A stretch of 57,286 bases of DNA, taken from Pseudomonadota bacterium. GTDB taxonomy: Bacteria > Pseudomonadota > Gammaproteobacteria > UBA5335. The stretch covers positions 1-57,286 of the forward strand of contig PKDC01000046.1 in the NCBI GenBank assembly GCA_002862435.1, given 5' to 3'. Made by a program: the position numbers and the translations under genes. Shown one piece after another: positions 30,057-39,187 of the stretch; position 1 is the stretch's first letter; each line of letters begins with the position of its first letter. The notes below the pieces were generated by a model. It made no database searches, was not told where the DNA came from, and saw only the letters and a program-made list of their open reading frames with translations.

Positions 30057-30347
30057 CTATTTGGGATGGACGTCGTTGCCACCCATTCCGACAGGGGCGG
30101 AAGCAGAGGCCTCGGTCGCCGGGGCACACCAATGGCATTCATGGGAAATGCGCGCCGACAGGGGCTGGCCGCTGAAACGGGTTCCCTGGAACAGGCAGGT
30201 CAGGAAGATCGGGCGGTCGACAGCCGCATCCACGGCGATTTCACCGCCCTCGAAGGTGCATCGGACAAAGACCAGTTCATCCTGGCCTGCCTCGATGTCG
30301 ATTCGGGTTCCCGAGGGAAACCAGGTATCCCGGATGACAAGTTTCAT
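30057..30347 (-). CDS. Small conserved-looking protein downstream of the glucoamylase
   Basis: 96 residues, no family recognised. Begins MKLVIRDTWFPSGTRIDIEAGQ, then a repeating beta-strand pattern (LVFVRCTFEGGEIAV, PIFLTCLFQGTRFSG) that resembles a short stack of beta-helix or pentapeptide-like rungs, then HECHWCAP and a disordered tail. Four Cys and one His could bind metal, but this is a guess. GGAGG lies 6 nt before the ATG at 30347, a strong ribosome site supporting it as real. It follows the GH15 gene by 41 bp and is probably co-transcribed. Confidence 0.72.
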   Translation of the reverse strand: MKLVIRDTWFPSGTRIDIEAGQDELVFVRCTFEGGEIAVDAAVDRPIFLTCLFQGTRFSGQPLSARISHECHWCAPATEASASAPVGMGGNDVHPK

Positions 30348-30388
30348 CGGACGCCTCCCGCCGCACTGCGGACCGGAACCGACCCCAA

Positions 30389-32761
30389 TCAGTCGGACCC
30401 CACACTCACATGATAGTCGCAGCCCACCCAGGCGTTGGACGCCTGCCATCGAAACGTGAAATCCAGCCGCTGGCCGGGCCTCAGGGACCGGGCGTCCAGA
30501 TCCGCCACCTGAAAACCCAAGCCGCTGTCGACGCTGGCCAGATCCCGGGCATCCTGCCAGCCATCGACGCCCCAGTGAATCAGGGCCGGGCGGGGCAGGA
30601 GAATCACCAGCCGAAGCCCGGCCTGGATGGCGCCGATGGGCGCCATCTGGGACCAGAAGGCGCGCTGGATGCGCGGGCGTTGCCCCTGGTAGCGCAACCA
30701 GACTGATCGGGGCCGGTCGAGCGGGGCGCCCAGATGGCGCGACACCATCAGCTTGGTGAACTCCGCATGGGCCCAGACCAAGGGCATGGCCGCCCCCGTC
30801 GGGCGCCCGAAGACCAGGCGCCGCGCCGGGACCTCCGCGCCATCCCAGACCTGCTCGGGGATGAGGCCGGTGGCATTTGCCAACCCCGCCATGGTCTCCA
30901 GCCAGGGCAAGGGGTCCTGGCCTGCGGCAAGCGCGTAGTGCCCGCGCTCCCCCGTCAGCAAGGGCCAGGGCCGCCCGCGCCCGGTGCCATCATAGGCGCG
31001 GCCATCGTCGTGTTCGCCATAGCCGTCGCCGTTGTAGCGCCGCCACACCGGTCCCGCCGGGGTATCGACCTTGAGAAGATGATCCGCCACCACCAGGCTG
31101 TCGAGGATCAGGGGATCATCGGCAAGTCGCAGACCGAAACGCACGAGCTGGAGAAAGTCCGTGGAAACCTGTTCATCGGCCGGCAGGGTCAGGCCATCTT
31201 CGCGGTTGCGGACCGGCAGCGGACGCCGCAGGGCGGCCGCTCCCTCCTGCAGCACTTCTGCGGGAGCGGTGCGCACATGGTAGGCCGACACGCCCAGACG
31301 GGCAGCCAGTTCCGTGTTGCGGGCCACAGTCCAGGCTTCGATGCGATCATTCCAGTAATCGGCCAGATCCAGCGCCCATTCGCGGGAGTCCTCGGACAGG
31401 AAGGCACTGCCCGCCACCAGGGCGGCGATACAGGCGGCGAGCGTGAAGCTGTTGATGCCGGTATTTTCTTCCCAGCGATCCTGCTGCGTGACCGGCCCCT
31501 GCAGGGCAATAAAGCCCAACGCCTGGCGAACCATGGCGCTCACTTCGATTCCACCCAGACCACCCCGTTCATCGAGCGCCGCAGCCAACAGCACCGGAAA
31601 CGCCGTTTCATCGAGCTGGACCCCCGACCAGAAGGGTTTACCGCCCAGCCATTGGTTCTGGCTCCAGTGGCCGCTCTCATGCTGGCTGGCGATCAGGTAG
31701 CGCAGAGTGTCCCGGGCTTCCTCCTCGGCGCCGAGGGCCAGCAGAGCGCCTGCACACTCCACCAGGTCGCGCGGCCAGACCAGGTGGTAACCGCCCCGCT
31801 CTTCCCCCGTGTCCCCCCAGGGAACGCTGAGGCTGGCCACCATCGCCCCCGGATAGGTCTTGTCGAGATGGGTGCGCAGGACCATGGCAGAGACCTGAAA
31901 CTGCCGCCGCAGGGAATCGGGGAGATCGAGCGGCAGCGCATAGCGTTCACTGCGGCGCGCCTGCCAGACCTCCCAATCGGCGATCTGGTGTTGCAGGAGC
32001 GTATCGAACGGTTGCAGCAGGCTGGAGATGGCGAGTGTCGCCGCCGCGCTAACGCTGCTGCCGAAGCCCAAGGCCAGCACCGCCCGGCGCGGCAATTCGC
32101 CGATCAGGGCGACATTGCCTGGACCGGCACTGAGATAACGCCAGGTCAAGGCGCCGTTGCGGGCAAAATCCTGCCAGCCGTCGCTGCGACCGACATAACC
32201 GGCGCTGGCCGCACCGAAGGCATCCTGCTGGTGTTCATCCACGGCCGCGAGGGCGAGCGCGAAAGGCCCTTGTTCGGCCAGCAGGACGCAGCGGCCGCGA
32301 TGGCGCCCGACCGTGGCGCGGTTGCCGTGGCCGGTTGCCCCCAGACGGGGGGCGAGAAGCACATAGGGCCGTAGCTCCGCGTCGCCGTCCAGCCGAACCT
32401 CGATCGCCAGCACATCGCGTCGCGGATCAGGGGAGATCCGCAACCGCAGGGTGTAACGCGGATGTTCATGACAGATTTCGAGTGCCGCAACCCCCGGCGC
32501 CACGAAATTCACTGCGTAGTTTTCCAGTCGCTTGACTTCAGACCAGAAGCCGCGGCCGTCAGCAACAATGAAGCCCAGATCGCGGATCTGGGGAATGTCG
32601 ACACGGGGATAATAAACTTCGTTGAGGATCCCGAAGCCGGTGGTGAACCACAACCGCGAAAGCCCAAGCGAACAGCCGACCGCATCTTTCGCGCTGCTGG
32701 TCCAGGTCGGCGCGATACCGGGACGGCCGGGGGCATCCGGCGCGAGTTGCGGTTTCTTCAT
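30389..32761 (-). CDS. Glycoside hydrolase family 15 glucoamylase
   Basis: 790 residues. Bacterial-type glucoamylase/glucodextranase: an N-terminal beta-sandwich domain (about residues 1-270) precedes an (alpha/alpha)6 barrel. The barrel shows WPRDLVE, the first catalytic Glu in DRWEENTG (E431/E432) and the second in IPEQVWDG (E636). It should release glucose from the non-reducing ends of alpha-glucans. I see no signal peptide, so a cytoplasmic role in glycogen or maltodextrin breakdown is likely. Start is uncertain: ATG 32761 (MKKPQLAPDAPG) fits relatives; ATG 32779 and GTG 32812 are open. Confidence 0.92.
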   Translation of the reverse strand: MKKPQLAPDAPGRPGIAPTWTSSAKDAVGCSLGLSRLWFTTGFGILNEVYYPRVDIPQIRDLGFIVADGRGFWSEVKRLENYAVNFVAPGVAALEICHEHPRYTLRLRISPDPRRDVLAIEVRLDGDAELRPYVLLAPRLGATGHGNRATVGRHRGRCVLLAEQGPFALALAAVDEHQQDAFGAASAGYVGRSDGWQDFARNGALTWRYLSAGPGNVALIGELPRRAVLALGFGSSVSAAATLAISSLLQPFDTLLQHQIADWEVWQARRSERYALPLDLPDSLRRQFQVSAMVLRTHLDKTYPGAMVASLSVPWGDTGEERGGYHLVWPRDLVECAGALLALGAEEEARDTLRYLIASQHESGHWSQNQWLGGKPFWSGVQLDETAFPVLLAAALDERGGLGGIEVSAMVRQALGFIALQGPVTQQDRWEENTGINSFTLAACIAALVAGSAFLSEDSREWALDLADYWNDRIEAWTVARNTELAARLGVSAYHVRTAPAEVLQEGAAALRRPLPVRNREDGLTLPADEQVSTDFLQLVRFGLRLADDPLILDSLVVADHLLKVDTPAGPVWRRYNGDGYGEHDDGRAYDGTGRGRPWPLLTGERGHYALAAGQDPLPWLETMAGLANATGLIPEQVWDGAEVPARRLVFGRPTGAAMPLVWAHAEFTKLMVSRHLGAPLDRPRSVWLRYQGQRPRIQRAFWSQMAPIGAIQAGLRLVILLPRPALIHWGVDGWQDARDLASVDSGLGFQVADLDARSLRPGQRLDFTFRWQASNAWVGCDYHVSVGSD

Positions 32762-32993
32762 ACCATCCAAATCACCCATCGTCTTGCCCAAATCCTCTGC
32801 GAGCGGACGCACTCACGCCCCGATTCGCCCGTTGATCGCCATGGAATACCGCAACATCCGGCCCGAAAAAAACCTGCCCCTCGATCCCTAGCACAGATCG
32901 AGCCGACTCGTTCCACGGCAGGCCGGCGCACGCGTCCGCCTGTGAAAGCACCCGAGTGGCGAGGCGAACCGCCAGGGTCAGGATCCACCGCTG

Positions 32994-34889
32994 TCAATGG
33001 GGGTTGACCGCCCGGACATGCCGATCATAGAGAGCTTCGATTTGCGCTGCATAGCGCTGCTGCAGCACCTTTCGGCGAATCTTGAGCGTGGGGGTCAGCA
33101 GTCCGTTCTCGGGTGTCCACGGCTCAAGGAGCGCATGAACGCGGCGGATCCGGGCATATTTCGGGAATTTTGCCAAACGACTGTCGAGATGTCTGAGCAA
33201 GACACGAATCAAGCGTGGATGCGCCAGATTGGCCGGATCCGCGGGATCCAGACCCTGCGCCTTGGCGAATTCAACCCACGGCGTATGCGCCAGAACCACC
33301 AGCGCCGCCAGCAACGGCTGCCCCTCGCCCACCACCATGCACTGCTCGACCCATGGATCCATCCGCAGCGCCATCTCCAGATCCTCGGGCGAAACCTTCT
33401 CGCCGTTGGACAGGACGATGATCTCGTTGAGCCGCCCAGTGATGTAGAGCCGGCCGGCCCGGTCGATGCGCCCGCGATCGTTGGTATGCAGCCAACCCTC
33501 GGGATCGATGGCGGCGGCCGTGGCGCTCGGATTCTGCCAGTAACCCTGCATGACATTGGGCCCGCGCACCAGGATTTCATCGTTCTCGCCCAGGCGCACC
33601 TCGATCCCGGGCAGCGCCGGTCCCACACTGGCCGGCTCGTTGTCCTCCAAGAGGTTCACGCTCACCACCGGGCTGGCCTCGGTCAGGCCGTAGCCTTGCA
33701 GCAAGGGCAGGCCAAGCCCGATGAAGGTGCGCGCGATGGCCGGCGGCAACGGCGCGCCGCCGCTGACGGCAATCCGCAGTCGTCCGCCGAGCCGCGCGTG
33801 CAGCCGGCTCGCCACATGCCGCGACAAAGCCGGCCAGAGCACCGCGGCCATCGGCCAGCGGCGCTTGCCTTGGCGATAACGGTTCTGTTGCCAGCCCGCG
33901 TGAACCGTCAAGGCAAAAGCCCGGCGTGCCAGCCATCCGCTGCGCTGGAGTTCGCGCTGCAGCCGGCCATGAACCGTTTCGAACAGCCGCGGCACGGCAA
34001 TCAATGCCGTGGGCTGGACCGTCTGCAAATCCTCGGTCAATTGCAGCACGCCGCGCGCATGCGCCACGGTGGCGCCGGCCATCATGGGCAGGTAATAACC
34101 TGCCGTGCGTTCGAACAGATGCGCCAGCGGCAAAAAGGAGAGAAACACATCCTGCGGATAGGCCGTCACCCGCTGCAGCGCAGCATAGGTCACCGACAGG
34201 ATATTGCGGTGGCTCAGCATGACGCCCTTGGGCCGGCCCGTGGTGCCGGAGGTATAGACCAGCGTGGCCAGATCATCGGGCAAGGTAGAGGACGCGCGCA
34301 ACGGCTGCGGCTCAGCCGGCAGCCACTGCTGCGCCGAGACGACCAGGGGATCTGCTTTGCCCGTCACGGGACCCAGCACCACAATCCGCTCCAGCGTGGC
34401 GACAGCCGCCAAAGCCGGCGCCAGCGTCTGCCACTGGATCTCGGAGTCCACCACCAACAGGCGGGCGCCGGAATGAGCCAGCAGGAAAGCCACGTTCTCC
34501 GGCCGATCGTTCACATAAAGCGAAACATCCACCAGCCCAAGACCCAACGCCGCCTGATCCACAGCCACCCAACTCGGCCCGTTGGGCAGGGCGATGGCGA
34601 TACGCTCACCGGGCAACAGCCCGTCCCGGACCAGGGCCGCCTGCCAGCGGCCGACCAAGCCGGCCATCTCGGCCCAAGTATGATCCCGCCAGACCTGGCG
34701 CGCGGTGTCGAAGGCCTGGTAGGCCGTCGCTTGGGGTGTGCGACGCGCCCGCTCCCGAAACAAGCCATCCAGGGTACCGACCGAATCCGGATCAATCGCA
34801 TCGGCCCGCCAATTGGCTGGAAAAGGCGATGGGAACCGTCGCCCTGATGCCGATCCCCCGCGCGCCTCATCCGATGCTTCAGTGCGCAT
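32994..34889 (-). CDS. Long-chain fatty acid--CoA ligase (AMP-dependent synthetase)
   Basis: 631 residues of the ANL adenylating superfamily. It activates a fatty acid to acyl-AMP and then acyl-CoA. P-loop LVYTSGTTGRPKGVMLSHRN, core motif LQGYGLTEASPV, then LHTNDRGRIDRAGRLYITGRLNEIIVLSNGEKVSPEDLE with the hinge and the C-terminal domain. Overall form resembles FadD15/FAA1-type long-chain synthetases. I start at ATG 34889 (MRTEASDEARGG); 30 more codons are open upstream but would cover the FNR-type box. It lies upstream of the GH15 gene on the same strand with a 232-bp gap, so co-transcription is unsure. Confidence 0.93.
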   Translation of the reverse strand: MRTEASDEARGGSASGRRFPSPFPANWRADAIDPDSVGTLDGLFRERARRTPQATAYQAFDTARQVWRDHTWAEMAGLVGRWQAALVRDGLLPGERIAIALPNGPSWVAVDQAALGLGLVDVSLYVNDRPENVAFLLAHSGARLLVVDSEIQWQTLAPALAAVATLERIVVLGPVTGKADPLVVSAQQWLPAEPQPLRASSTLPDDLATLVYTSGTTGRPKGVMLSHRNILSVTYAALQRVTAYPQDVFLSFLPLAHLFERTAGYYLPMMAGATVAHARGVLQLTEDLQTVQPTALIAVPRLFETVHGRLQRELQRSGWLARRAFALTVHAGWQQNRYRQGKRRWPMAAVLWPALSRHVASRLHARLGGRLRIAVSGGAPLPPAIARTFIGLGLPLLQGYGLTEASPVVSVNLLEDNEPASVGPALPGIEVRLGENDEILVRGPNVMQGYWQNPSATAAAIDPEGWLHTNDRGRIDRAGRLYITGRLNEIIVLSNGEKVSPEDLEMALRMDPWVEQCMVVGEGQPLLAALVVLAHTPWVEFAKAQGLDPADPANLAHPRLIRVLLRHLDSRLAKFPKYARIRRVHALLEPWTPENGLLTPTLKIRRKVLQQRYAAQIEALYDRHVRAVNPH

Positions 34890-34953
34890 ACCCTCATCCT
34901 TGACTTGGGAAGACCGTCCGGTCCCAGAGTGACCCGATGGACACGACAGAGGA

Positions 34954-34967
34954 TTGATCGATATCAA
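34954..34967. promoter_or_regulatory. FNR/Anr-type box upstream of the acyl-CoA synthetase
   Basis: TTGAT-CGAT-ATCAA, a perfect match to the TTGATnnnnATCAA consensus of FNR/Anr family regulators, centred about 71 bp upstream of the predicted ATG. If it works as a class II activator site, transcription would start near 34919; I see no convincing -10 there, so repression or another member of the family is possible. Confidence 0.55.
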
Positions 34968-35273
34968 GTCATGAAGCAACGCGCCCAGCGGGAATCCAAG
35001 CCAGCGCGCGGCGCATCAGGGTTCAACGGGCCGCAGGGCCGGGCCATGTCGGCGCGCTCCTTGCCATAACCCCACGGGGATCGGCATTTTCAGCAAGTTT
35101 CGCCAGATCATTCTTCCAGCCGCATGTGGGAGATTGCGCGAGCATCCGAGCCTTGCACGGCACGGTTTCAGTCGATCGATCATGGCGGTCAATGAACCGC
35201 GCAAACTACAGGCGCGGCGGTATCCGCCCGCCCAAACGGCGGAAGCAAGGATTTGGAGGGGAATTTATGGAAG
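34968..35273. other. Gene-free region between acyl-CoA synthetase and tRNA-Arg
   Basis: About 300 bp with no open frame that looks coding. It contains GC-rich short inverted repeats but nothing I can name, and no duplicated tRNA 3' end that would mark an integrated element. Confidence 0.45.
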
Positions 35274-35350
<77 letters not shown>

Positions 35351-35361
35351 GAAGGGGCCAT

Positions 35362-35390
35362 AGCATAGCGTTTCGACCCCCGAACGTCCA
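35362..35390 (-). promoter_or_regulatory. Sigma70-type promoter of tRNA-Arg
   Basis: On the minus strand TGGACG (35390-35385), a 17-nt spacer, TATGCT (35367-35362), with the tRNA 5' end 11 bp further on. Both hexamers match four of six consensus bases and the spacing is ideal. Confidence 0.5.
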
Positions 35391-35409
35391 TCTTCGCGCC
35401 CAAGCGTGT

Positions 35410-35437
35410 TTTACGTCGGCGGTGCGCCGCGTATACT
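35410..35437 (+). promoter_or_regulatory. Sigma70-type promoter of the cytochrome c gene
   Basis: TTTACG (35410-35415), 16-nt spacer, TATACT (35432-35437). The -10 matches five of six bases. It is about 85 bp upstream of the GTG start at 35523. Confidence 0.45.
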
Positions 35438-35522
35438 TAGCCACCCTGCGGTTCCGGGACCTGGCGATCCCCGAGCGGCGCTTGCAAACCACCCCCTGCC
35501 TTTCCCCTATAAGGAGGTCCCT

Positions 35523-36020
35523 GTGTCCGAGCAGGAAAACAATTCAATGCTCCCGCTGGTCAGCGTACTCGGCCTAATGGTGGCCTTTGCCGTCTTCATT
35601 GGTGTGCTCGCCGCGGTTATTGGGGGATTTGCACGCCATGATCGCCCGCTGGATGAGCGGGAAATGGCCGCGCTCAAGGAACGCATCGCGCCCATCGGTC
35701 AGGTACGCACCAGCGACCAGCCGCCGATGGAAACCGCCAACGCGGGAGAACCCCAGGCTGCGGTCGCGCCCCGTTCGGGCACTGAGGTCGTGCAACAGGC
35801 CTGCGCCGCATGCCACGCCGCCGGGGTTCTAGGCGCACCCAAGATTGGCGCCAAGGGCGATTGGGAGCCACGTCTGGCACAGGGCTTCGATACCCTGCTG
35901 AAGCATTCCATCACGGGTATCCGCGCCATGCCGCCCAAGGGCGGCAATCCGGGCCTGAGTGAAGACGAACTCAAGGCGGCGCTGACAGAGATGCTCAAGC
36001 AGAGCAGTCTCGCGCCCTGA
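35523..36020 (+). CDS. Membrane-anchored class I cytochrome c (cytochrome c5 type)
   Basis: 165 residues. One N-terminal transmembrane helix (about residues 10-35), a linker of about 50 residues rich in Pro/Ala/Glu, then a mono-heme domain with C94-A-A-C97-H98 and the axial ligand Met136 in GIRAMPPKGG. This is the c5/CycB-like type that carries electrons in the periplasm, here tethered to the inner membrane. The start is GTG at 35523, with the strong ribosome site AAGGAGG 5 nt upstream; the open frame extends further up but without any start so well placed. No oxidase genes are adjacent. Confidence 0.94.
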   Translation: MSEQENNSMLPLVSVLGLMVAFAVFIGVLAAVIGGFARHDRPLDEREMAALKERIAPIGQVRTSDQPPMETANAGEPQAAVAPRSGTEVVQQACAACHAAGVLGAPKIGAKGDWEPRLAQGFDTLLKHSITGIRAMPPKGGNPGLSEDELKAALTEMLKQSSLAP

Positions 36021-36043
36021 CATTGGTTTTTTCATCCTGATCC

Positions 36044-36075
36044 GCCGGCCTCCAACAGCGGGGCCGGCTTTCCTT
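36044..36075 (+). terminator. Probable terminator of the cytochrome c gene
   Basis: Seven-bp stem GCCGGCC / GGCCGGC with an 11-nt loop, followed by TTTCCTT. It starts 23 bp after the cytochrome stop. Short T-tract, so moderate strength at best. Confidence 0.5.
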
Positions 36076-36148
36076 GCCCCAAAGCACCGACGCAGCAAAC
36101 CGGCGGCCGGAATTCCCTGTTCCGGTGATCGCTCCGGCCATGCGCGCC

Positions 36149-36922
36149 TCACCCCGAGGCGCTCTCCGCCGCCCAGACCAGGCGATGGAAATCAAACCCC
36201 AAGGTGAGCGTGGGCTTGATGATCTGGAAATAGGGCGAGACATCGAAATCCCGTGGCACGTAGAGACTGTGGTGGCGGACATGGTGCACGCGCTGAACGC
36301 AATCGGGACAATCCGGCCGGGTCGCCGGCAGGGTTTCGACCTGCGGCAGGATGGGATAGCGCACTTCGGCAAAACACTGGGCGATCAGCGTCGAACAGAT
36401 GGCGCGGGTTGGATCCCCGCTGCCCAGCGCCAACAAGCGGCGCCGCCACCCCACCGGTACCGGCGGGGTTGGCAGCAAATAGCGCGCGAGATCAAGGACG
36501 TTTTTCAGATCGTACTGATGCCCCAGCCGGCCACAGGCATAAGCCACCACCTGCCGCTGTTCGGCGGCGGACAAGCCCACCGGTCGGCAGAGGCGACAGT
36601 GCAGCCCGGCATAGGCATCCGGCCCAAGTGCCCGCACCCCCGCCGCCACATCCGCCTCGATGAACACCAATGGCCGGCCAGCCGCATCGTGGAGCCCCGC
36701 GGACGGCCCCACATACAGCGCTGCATGGGACCAGGTGGATTGGGTCAGGTACTTGATGGCGACACTCAGACGGGTATTGCCCTCCACCAGCAGCACATCC
36801 GCCGGCCGGAGACAGGCGGCATAGCGCGCCGGATCCATGGGCACCGCGGGTTCATGGGACGCCAGACGCTGACTGAGATAAAGGCTCAACCGCCGCCCCA
36901 ACCAGGTCGTGACACGATTCAT
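36149..36922 (-). CDS. YiiX/YebB-like permuted NlpC/P60 (papain-fold) protein
   Basis: 257 residues. Resembles the circularly permuted NlpC/P60 family: the nucleophile-side and His elements occur in reversed order, with His66 in STWSHAALYVG, an acidic residue in VFIEADVAAGVR (Glu89), and Cys176 in RAICSTLIAQCF. The early PADVLLVEG...AIKYLTQS segment is also typical. Substrates of these enzymes are poorly known (peptide, lipid or amide bonds). A C-terminal extension with DCPDCVQRVHHVRHHSLYVPRDFDVSPYF follows the core. No signal peptide is obvious. It stands alone, convergent with the cytochrome gene. Confidence 0.85.
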   Translation of the reverse strand: MNRVTTWLGRRLSLYLSQRLASHEPAVPMDPARYAACLRPADVLLVEGNTRLSVAIKYLTQSTWSHAALYVGPSAGLHDAAGRPLVFIEADVAAGVRALGPDAYAGLHCRLCRPVGLSAAEQRQVVAYACGRLGHQYDLKNVLDLARYLLPTPPVPVGWRRRLLALGSGDPTRAICSTLIAQCFAEVRYPILPQVETLPATRPDCPDCVQRVHHVRHHSLYVPRDFDVSPYFQIIKPTLTLGFDFHRLVWAAESASG

Positions 36923-37178
36923 GATCAGAAACTCGCCAGTATGCCGGCCGATTCAAAAGCGATGCAGCCGCTCCCATCCTTTATCGGCAAGCCCACGACA
37001 TCCTTGGCCCAAGAAAACGCCAAAGTGCTCCTCATTGCCCTGGACGCAGCCATGCGCCGTTCCGTGAAGAATGACGTTTTCTTGTTCATTCAGCCTCATC
37101 CTGCGCCATCCGCTGCACGGCTCTTTCACGACAGTGCCGCCTCGGAATGGTCTCCTCAGCCGACCCACGATGTTCCGC

Positions 37179-38693
37179 TCAACGGATGGGCTGGCGATCC
37201 AGCAGGCGAAAATGAATTGCCTCGCTCATGTGCCGCGCGGTAATGGTGTCCGACTCATCCAGGTCGGCGATGGTGCGGGATAGGCGCAACAGGCGGTGAT
37301 AGGCGCGGGCCGACAGCCCCAGTCGTTCCATGGCCTGCAACAGCAGGTCCCGCACTGCACCCTTGACAGTGCACACCTGCGTCGTCTCGCGCTGGCTGAG
37401 GGTCGCATTGGGCTTGTCCTGGCGCGCCAGTTGGCGTGCTCGCGCCTGAAAGACCCGTGCGCGCACATCACAACTGGACTCGCCCTCCGGCGCATGGCCA
37501 CTCAGGGACTCGCTGCTGACGGCCGGAACCTCCACATGAAGATCAATGCGGTCGAGCAAGGGACCAGAAATGCGGGCGCGATAGCGGGCGACCTGTTCCT
37601 CGGTGCAGCGGCAACGGCCCCGCACGTCCCCCAGGAAACCACAGGGACAGGGATTCATCGCCGCCACCAACTGAAAACGCGCGGGGAATACCGCCTGCCG
37701 GGCTGCACGTGAGATATGGATCTCACCGCTTTCCAAAGGCTCCCGCAGCACTTCCAACACGCGCCGATCAAATTCCGGCAGTTCATCCAGAAACAACACG
37801 CCCTGGTGGGCCAGAGAGATTTCCCCTGGTCGCGGGATACTGCCACCGCCCACCAAGGCCACCGCGGAAGCAGTATGGTGGGGTGCGCGGAACGGTCGGC
37901 GCCCCCAGGCTTCAGGCTGGAACCCGTTTTCGCTGATGGACGCGATGGCCGCGACTTCCAAGGCTTCAGATTCAGCCAATGGTGGCAGGATCCCGGGCAA
38001 TCGCCGCGCCAGCATGCTCTTGCCCGTCCCCGGTGGCCCCATCATGAGCAGGCTGTGTCCACCCGCCGCCGCCACTTCAAGCGCTCGCCGGGCGCTGAAC
38101 TGGCCGCGCACGTCGCGCAGATCTTCAACGGCCTCTGGCGGTGGGTATGCGTCAGCAGGGAAGTCGGGTTCGGGGAGGATGGCCTCCCCCTTGAGATGGG
38201 CACAGATCTGCAACAAATGACCGGCCGTGCGCAGCGACAGGTCGCGCACAAGGTGTGCCTCGAGCCCATTGGCCAGGGGAACAATCAGGGTTCGCCGCGC
38301 ATCCCGGCAAGCCAGGGCAGCGGGCAATACGCCGCGCACGGGGCGCAATTCCCCGCTCAAGGACAACTCGCCCAACAGCTCCAGCCCGGCCAGGGATTGC
38401 GCCGGAATCTGGCCGGACGCAGCCAGGATCGCCAAGGCAATGGCCAGGTCGTAGCGCCCGCTTTCCTTGGGCAAGTCGGCAGGAGCAAGGTTGATGGTGA
38501 TGCGTCGTACCGGAAATTCGAATCCGACATTGTGCAACGCAGCGCGGACCCGATCCCGGCTTTCCTTGACCGCGGTCTCGGCCAGACCGACCACCGTGAC
38601 AGCCGGCAGACCATTGGCGAGATCGACCTCAACGGTCACCGGCGGGGCGAGCAAACCCGCCTGCGCCCGGGTGTGAACGACAGCCAGTCCCAT
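37179..38693 (-). CDS. comM: ComM/YifB family AAA+ ATPase (Mg-chelatase-like)
   Basis: 504 residues. In Vibrio and Acinetobacter ComM is a hexameric helicase that promotes branch migration during natural transformation. The N-terminal Lon-like fold (MGLAVVHTRAQAGLLAPPVTVEVDLANGLPAVTVVGL, in parts) precedes the AAA+ core with Walker A GPPGTGKSMLARRL, Walker B GVLFLDELPEF, and the Zn-like Cys cluster NPCPCGFLGDVRGRCRCTEEQ; the C-terminal lid ends RTIADLDESDTI. Length is normal. It lies downstream of ubiK on the same strand. Confidence 0.95.
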   Translation of the reverse strand: MGLAVVHTRAQAGLLAPPVTVEVDLANGLPAVTVVGLAETAVKESRDRVRAALHNVGFEFPVRRITINLAPADLPKESGRYDLAIALAILAASGQIPAQSLAGLELLGELSLSGELRPVRGVLPAALACRDARRTLIVPLANGLEAHLVRDLSLRTAGHLLQICAHLKGEAILPEPDFPADAYPPPEAVEDLRDVRGQFSARRALEVAAAGGHSLLMMGPPGTGKSMLARRLPGILPPLAESEALEVAAIASISENGFQPEAWGRRPFRAPHHTASAVALVGGGSIPRPGEISLAHQGVLFLDELPEFDRRVLEVLREPLESGEIHISRAARQAVFPARFQLVAAMNPCPCGFLGDVRGRCRCTEEQVARYRARISGPLLDRIDLHVEVPAVSSESLSGHAPEGESSCDVRARVFQARARQLARQDKPNATLSQRETTQVCTVKGAVRDLLLQAMERLGLSARAYHRLLRLSRTIADLDESDTITARHMSEAIHFRLLDRQPIR

Positions 38694-38786
38694 GATACCT
38701 TCCCCGTGTCCTTGGGCAGTTATCGGCTGGCATCTTGCCAGCCTGTATCACCCATTCGGTGTTCGCGAATGGTCAGCGTGCGGCTG

Positions 38787-39032
38787 TCAGCCGCGCAGCG
38801 CCAGCTCAGCGACCTGGCGTTCCAATTCTGTCAGTTCGGTGCGCAAGCGGGCCAGCACGGCGCGCTGGACATCAAACTCCTCTCGCGTGACCAGATCGAG
38901 CCGGGCGAAAGCCGATTGCAACACGGCCCGAAAGTTACGCCCCAGATCCTCCCGCAACACACCCAAACTCGCCGGCACCCGACCGGCCAGCTCTTCCGCG
39001 ACCTCATCAACCCACGCTTGTCGCTCACTCAA
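38787..39032 (-). CDS. ubiK: Ubiquinone biosynthesis accessory factor UbiK
   Basis: 81 residues of the UbiK/YqiC family: an amphipathic helical region (VDEVAEELAGRVPASLGVLREDLGRNFRAVLQSAF) then the C-terminal coiled coil (LVTREEFDVQRAVLARLRTELTELERQVAEL). UbiK binds UbiJ and supports ubiquinone synthesis in the Ubi complex. I choose the TTG at 39032 (LSERQAWV): GGAGG sits 5 nt upstream, while the upstream ATG at 39095 gives an N-terminus without family match. It is divergent from the PII genes. Confidence 0.9.
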   Translation of the reverse strand: MSERQAWVDEVAEELAGRVPASLGVLREDLGRNFRAVLQSAFARLDLVTREEFDVQRAVLARLRTELTELERQVAELALRG

Positions 39033-39064
39033 GGAATCCTCCCGCCGCTCTGGGCTTCTGGCAA

Positions 39065-39081
39065 TGCACCATTTTGGCGCC
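39065..39081. promoter_or_regulatory. NtrC-like enhancer site upstream of the PII-amtB genes
   Basis: A 17-bp near-palindrome TGCACC-ATTTT-GGCGCC. It matches the NtrC consensus TGCACC-N5-GGTGCA at all but two bases. It is centred about 140 bp upstream of the start site predicted from the sigma54 element at 39188-39203, the normal distance for an enhancer, and lies just outside the ubiK start. Confidence 0.6.
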
Positions 39082-39187
39082 CAAAAAGAGGGCAATAAAT
39101 TGCCCCATCCACATCTTTCATTCTAGAGGCTCATGCCCAAGACGCCCATTTCTGTCATTACGATGACATAGCGCACTCTCAAAGGCA

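Noticed and set aside
36953..37168. 71-codon minus-strand frame between the papain-fold gene and comM
   Set aside because: No ribosome site, no family, irregular composition; treated as non-coding.
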